Below are positions 61,794 through 64,000 of a stretch of DNA of 64,000 bases, piece after piece. Made by a program: the position numbers and the translations under genes. The DNA is from CBDCZY01 sp965224745 (GTDB taxonomy: Bacteria; Pseudomonadota; Gammaproteobacteria; Methylococcales; Methylomonadaceae), in assembly GCA_965224745.1 (NCBI GenBank), contig CBDCZY010000003.1:444819-508818 (forward strand). Direction: 5' to 3'. The notes beneath the pieces were generated by a model. The model ran no database searches, was not told where the DNA came from, and was given only the letters and a program-made list of their open reading frames with translations. The stretch's first letter is position 1, and every line of letters starts with the position of its first letter.

Positions 61794-62483
61794 ATGGCAA
61801 CACTATTGTTTGGAACTTTTCCGTATATCGCTCTAACAACATTTCTACTCGGCAGTCTGATCCGCTTTGATCGCGAGCAATATACTTGGAAAGCCGACTC
61901 CACTCAGCTTTTGGAGCGAGAGCAATTACGTAAGGGCAGTATACTATTCCATATTGGTGTATTAGCACTGTTTTTCGGTCATTTTGTTGGCTTGTTGACA
62001 CCACATTCGCTGTTTCTAAGTATCGGTGTTTCAGATATGTCGCACCAATACATTGCCATCATTGCTGGGGCTCTGTTTGGCACAGTGTGCATGATGGGTG
62101 GCGTTTTACTGTGGAAACGCCGTATGTACAATTCCCGCATCCGCGCCAACAGCCGTTTTATGGATATTTTTATATTAAACTGGCTTCTGGTGACCTTAGG
62201 AATTGGTTTACTCACCATTCCTGTTTCACTGTACCATGCTCTCAATGGTGACCCATCAGTGATGATCGCATTAGCCGATTGGGCGCAAAGCATCTTCACC
62301 CTCAGCCCGAATCCAAAACTACTCAATGAAGTCGACTTTATTTTTAAATTGCATTTATTCCTGGGCATGAGCGTATTTCTTATGTTTCCATTTACACGAC
62401 TGGTTCATGTCTGGAGTGTCCCTCTGGGGTATCTTGCCCGACCGTACCAGGTTGTTAGAAGCAAGTATGTGAAGTATCACTAA
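61794..62483 (+). CDS. narI: nitrate reductase gamma subunit (cytochrome b)
   Basis: A 229-residue membrane subunit with five hydrophobic helices that oxidises quinol and passes electrons to NarH. The haem ligands are H53 and H63 (FHIGVLALFFGHFVG) and H187 and H205 (KLHLFLGM, RLVHVWSVP); the last two have the same numbers as in E. coli. It lies 9 bp after narJ and ends the core operon. Confidence 0.96.
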   Translation: MATLLFGTFPYIALTTFLLGSLIRFDREQYTWKADSTQLLEREQLRKGSILFHIGVLALFFGHFVGLLTPHSLFLSIGVSDMSHQYIAIIAGALFGTVCMMGGVLLWKRRMYNSRIRANSRFMDIFILNWLLVTLGIGLLTIPVSLYHALNGDPSVMIALADWAQSIFTLSPNPKLLNEVDFIFKLHLFLGMSVFLMFPFTRLVHVWSVPLGYLARPYQVVRSKYVKYH

Positions 62484-62500
62484 CAAAGCAACTGCTCATC

Positions 62501-63019
62501 ATGAAATTTCGTTTCATTGACCCCGCAACTGATTTTTCCAATGGCCTGCAAGTCTTGCAGGTTTATCATGATGACTTACTGTTGCACGGCGAGGAATTAC
62601 TTAACCTGACTGAAAGACTGAGCAATCACGGCATGAACGAAACATCGGCATACCAATGTATCAGCAGTCATTGTCACTACACCTACACCTGTTTACTGCA
62701 CCATCAAGACGAAGAGAAAGGCATATTTCCTCTGATCGTAAACCAATCACCCTTGATTGACGGAATGCTTGAGCGACTCACGAAGGATCATGAAGAAATA
62801 GAAGATGCCTGGGAAGCACTCGCCAGTTGGCTTAGCAAGCCTGAGCATATCAACGATTTTGACAAATTTAACATGGTGGCGCGTGACTTTGAAAAAGTAC
62901 TGCGCGAACACTTAACCCGAGAAAATGAGGATTTTTTGCCAAAAGTCAAAAACTTGTTGACACCAGAACAACTGTTACAGGCAGGTGAAATTATGAAACA
63001 GTTGCGAACACATTCCTAA
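62501..63019 (+). CDS. hemerythrin-like HHE protein
   Basis: A 172-residue four-helix protein of the hemerythrin HHE family. Candidate iron ligands lie in VYHDDLLLHGEE, HHQDEEKGIFP, LTKDHEEIEDAW and LREHLTRENEDFLP. It follows narI by 17 bp and was probably cotranscribed. Hemerythrin-like proteins next to nitrate reductase genes may sense or buffer oxygen or nitric oxide; that is inference. An IS1634-type element is inserted right at the TAA stop (CTAA at 63016-63019), leaving the protein complete. Confidence 0.85.
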   Translation: MKFRFIDPATDFSNGLQVLQVYHDDLLLHGEELLNLTERLSNHGMNETSAYQCISSHCHYTYTCLLHHQDEEKGIFPLIVNQSPLIDGMLERLTKDHEEIEDAWEALASWLSKPEHINDFDKFNMVARDFEKVLREHLTRENEDFLPKVKNLLTPEQLLQAGEIMKQLRTHS

Positions 63020-64000
63020 CCCATCTTCGTGACTTTGACATCGCTAAGTTATTGATATTTTGTTTTCATCGAATGATTCCATGAAAAAAAACCTTACCTT
63101 TCAACGGTGTTTTTTTCAGATCCGCTCGGTAGTGCCATTTTCGTCTTTTTGACCCTTGATTTTCCCCGGTTTTTCATTAATGCTAGGGACATGTATATTC
63201 GAAAAACCAAAACGAAATCCCTGGATAATGGCGGGGCCTACTTCACCTATCGGATCGTTGAATCCGTTCGCGTGGGAAGGAAAGTAAAGCAACGCACCTT
63301 ACTGGAATCTAGGCAAAGACTTCGCCATTGATCCAGAGCACTGGCCCTTGCTGACAGCCAGGATTGAACAATTGTTACAAGGCTGTGAGCCTCATCAGCA
63401 AGAATTGTTTCATGTAGCCGATGAGTTAACGCAATGCCTGGAAGCCTCAGCCCAGCGTTACAGTGCGCTTATCATCGCTAAGCTGGCCCAACCGGTGGAT
63501 GCTGCCAGTCCAGAACCCGATTATCACACGGTTGATATCAATCATGTCGAAACCCTTCAAGCCCGCAGTATCGGTGTTGAAACGCTGGCGTGGCATGCGG
63601 TTATGCAACTACAACTGGATCAGAAGCTCACCGCACTGGGTTTTAATAAAGTCGAACTCGCTTGCGGCCATCGGTAACATTATCGGCCGTGTGGTTTCAC
63701 CGGGCAGTGAATTGCACACCCATGATTGGCTACAATCACGCTCAGCGTTGGGAGAACTGCTTGACCATGACTATGGCCATACCAGCCTGACACGGCTTTA
63801 TACGATCAGCGATAAATTGCTCAAACATCAGACGGCACTGGAAACGTTTCTGTCCGAGCAAGAGCAAACCTTATTCGAATTGAACCGTAGTATTGTGCTA
63901 TACGATTTGACCAATACCTATTTTGAAGGGCAGTGTCACCAAAACCCCAAAGCCCAGTTCGGTCGTTCCAAAGAAAAACGCAGTGATTGTCCCTTGGTGA
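63020..64000 (+). mobile_element. IS1634-family element, copy 2, cut by window end
   Basis: It begins CCCATCTTCGTGACTTT next to CTAA, the reverse complement of the TTAG target of copy 1. It is inverted with respect to copy 1 and continues past the window. Confidence 0.92.
63191..64000 (+). pseudogene. IS1634-family transposase, frameshifted copy 2
   Basis: The start MYIRKTKTKSLDNGG is in frame to RKVKQRTLLE, then an extra G (63304-63305) shifts it. The second frame (from 63348) runs to KVELA, then an extra T (63662-63663) shifts it again. The third frame carries AAIGNIIGRVVSPGSE to the window end. Neither slip is shared with copy 1, which has a different 5-bp duplication. Confidence 0.88.

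Overview
The window looks like an accessory region of a gammaproteobacterial chromosome. The NarG and NarI metal and haem ligands sit at the same residue numbers as in E. coli, the coding is moderately AT-rich by eye, and mobile DNA is very abundant. A nitrate-respiring, possibly sulfur-cycle lineage fits, but the genus cannot be named from sequence alone.

Region 1 (115-17600) is an extracellular contractile injection system (eCIS) locus. A sigma-54-type activator gene is followed by a control region with a TTGAT-N4-ATCAA box, a palindrome and a -24/-12-like promoter. Then come a small winged-helix-like protein, tail sheath, tail tube, a T4 gp26-like baseplate protein, a repeat-bearing linker protein, a DUF4255/TIG protein, an AAA+ ATPase, a small protein and two tandem DUF4157 cargo proteins. 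The first cargo, once an IS3 insertion is removed, ends in an M15-type peptidase-like domain. The second ends in a domain resembling polymorphic toxin type 44. The DUF4255 gene is broken by an IS1634-type element. Spike, LysM, gp25, baseplate-J, tape-measure and fibre genes are not in the window.

Region 2 (17650-49217) is a stack of insertion sequences (ISKra4, IS630, IS3 x2 types, IS200/IS605, ISNCY, IS21 x2 types, ISAs1, IS1380, IS91 with a tyrosine recombinase), often nested with target duplications still readable. Beneath them lies an old integron cassette array without a recognisable integron integrase. At least eight attC sites separate four toxin-antitoxin cassettes, a broken ParA-like gene, a Sel1/TPR-like gene and a truncated cassette. 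One attC carries the 3' end of a group II intron (domain V plus the maturase C-terminus).

Region 3 (49243-63019) holds redox genes. On the minus strand are a bis-MGD molybdoenzyme gene (frameshifted at a G8 tract, with Ser where Nap/Nas enzymes have the Mo-ligand Cys) and a DmsB-DmsC fusion split by an ISKra4-type element. On the plus strand is an intact narGHJI operon followed by a hemerythrin-like gene. A second, inverted IS1634-type copy begins at 63020 and runs off the window.

Several genes differ from intact form by a single base, often in a homopolymer. Real decay and assembly error cannot be separated here without reads.
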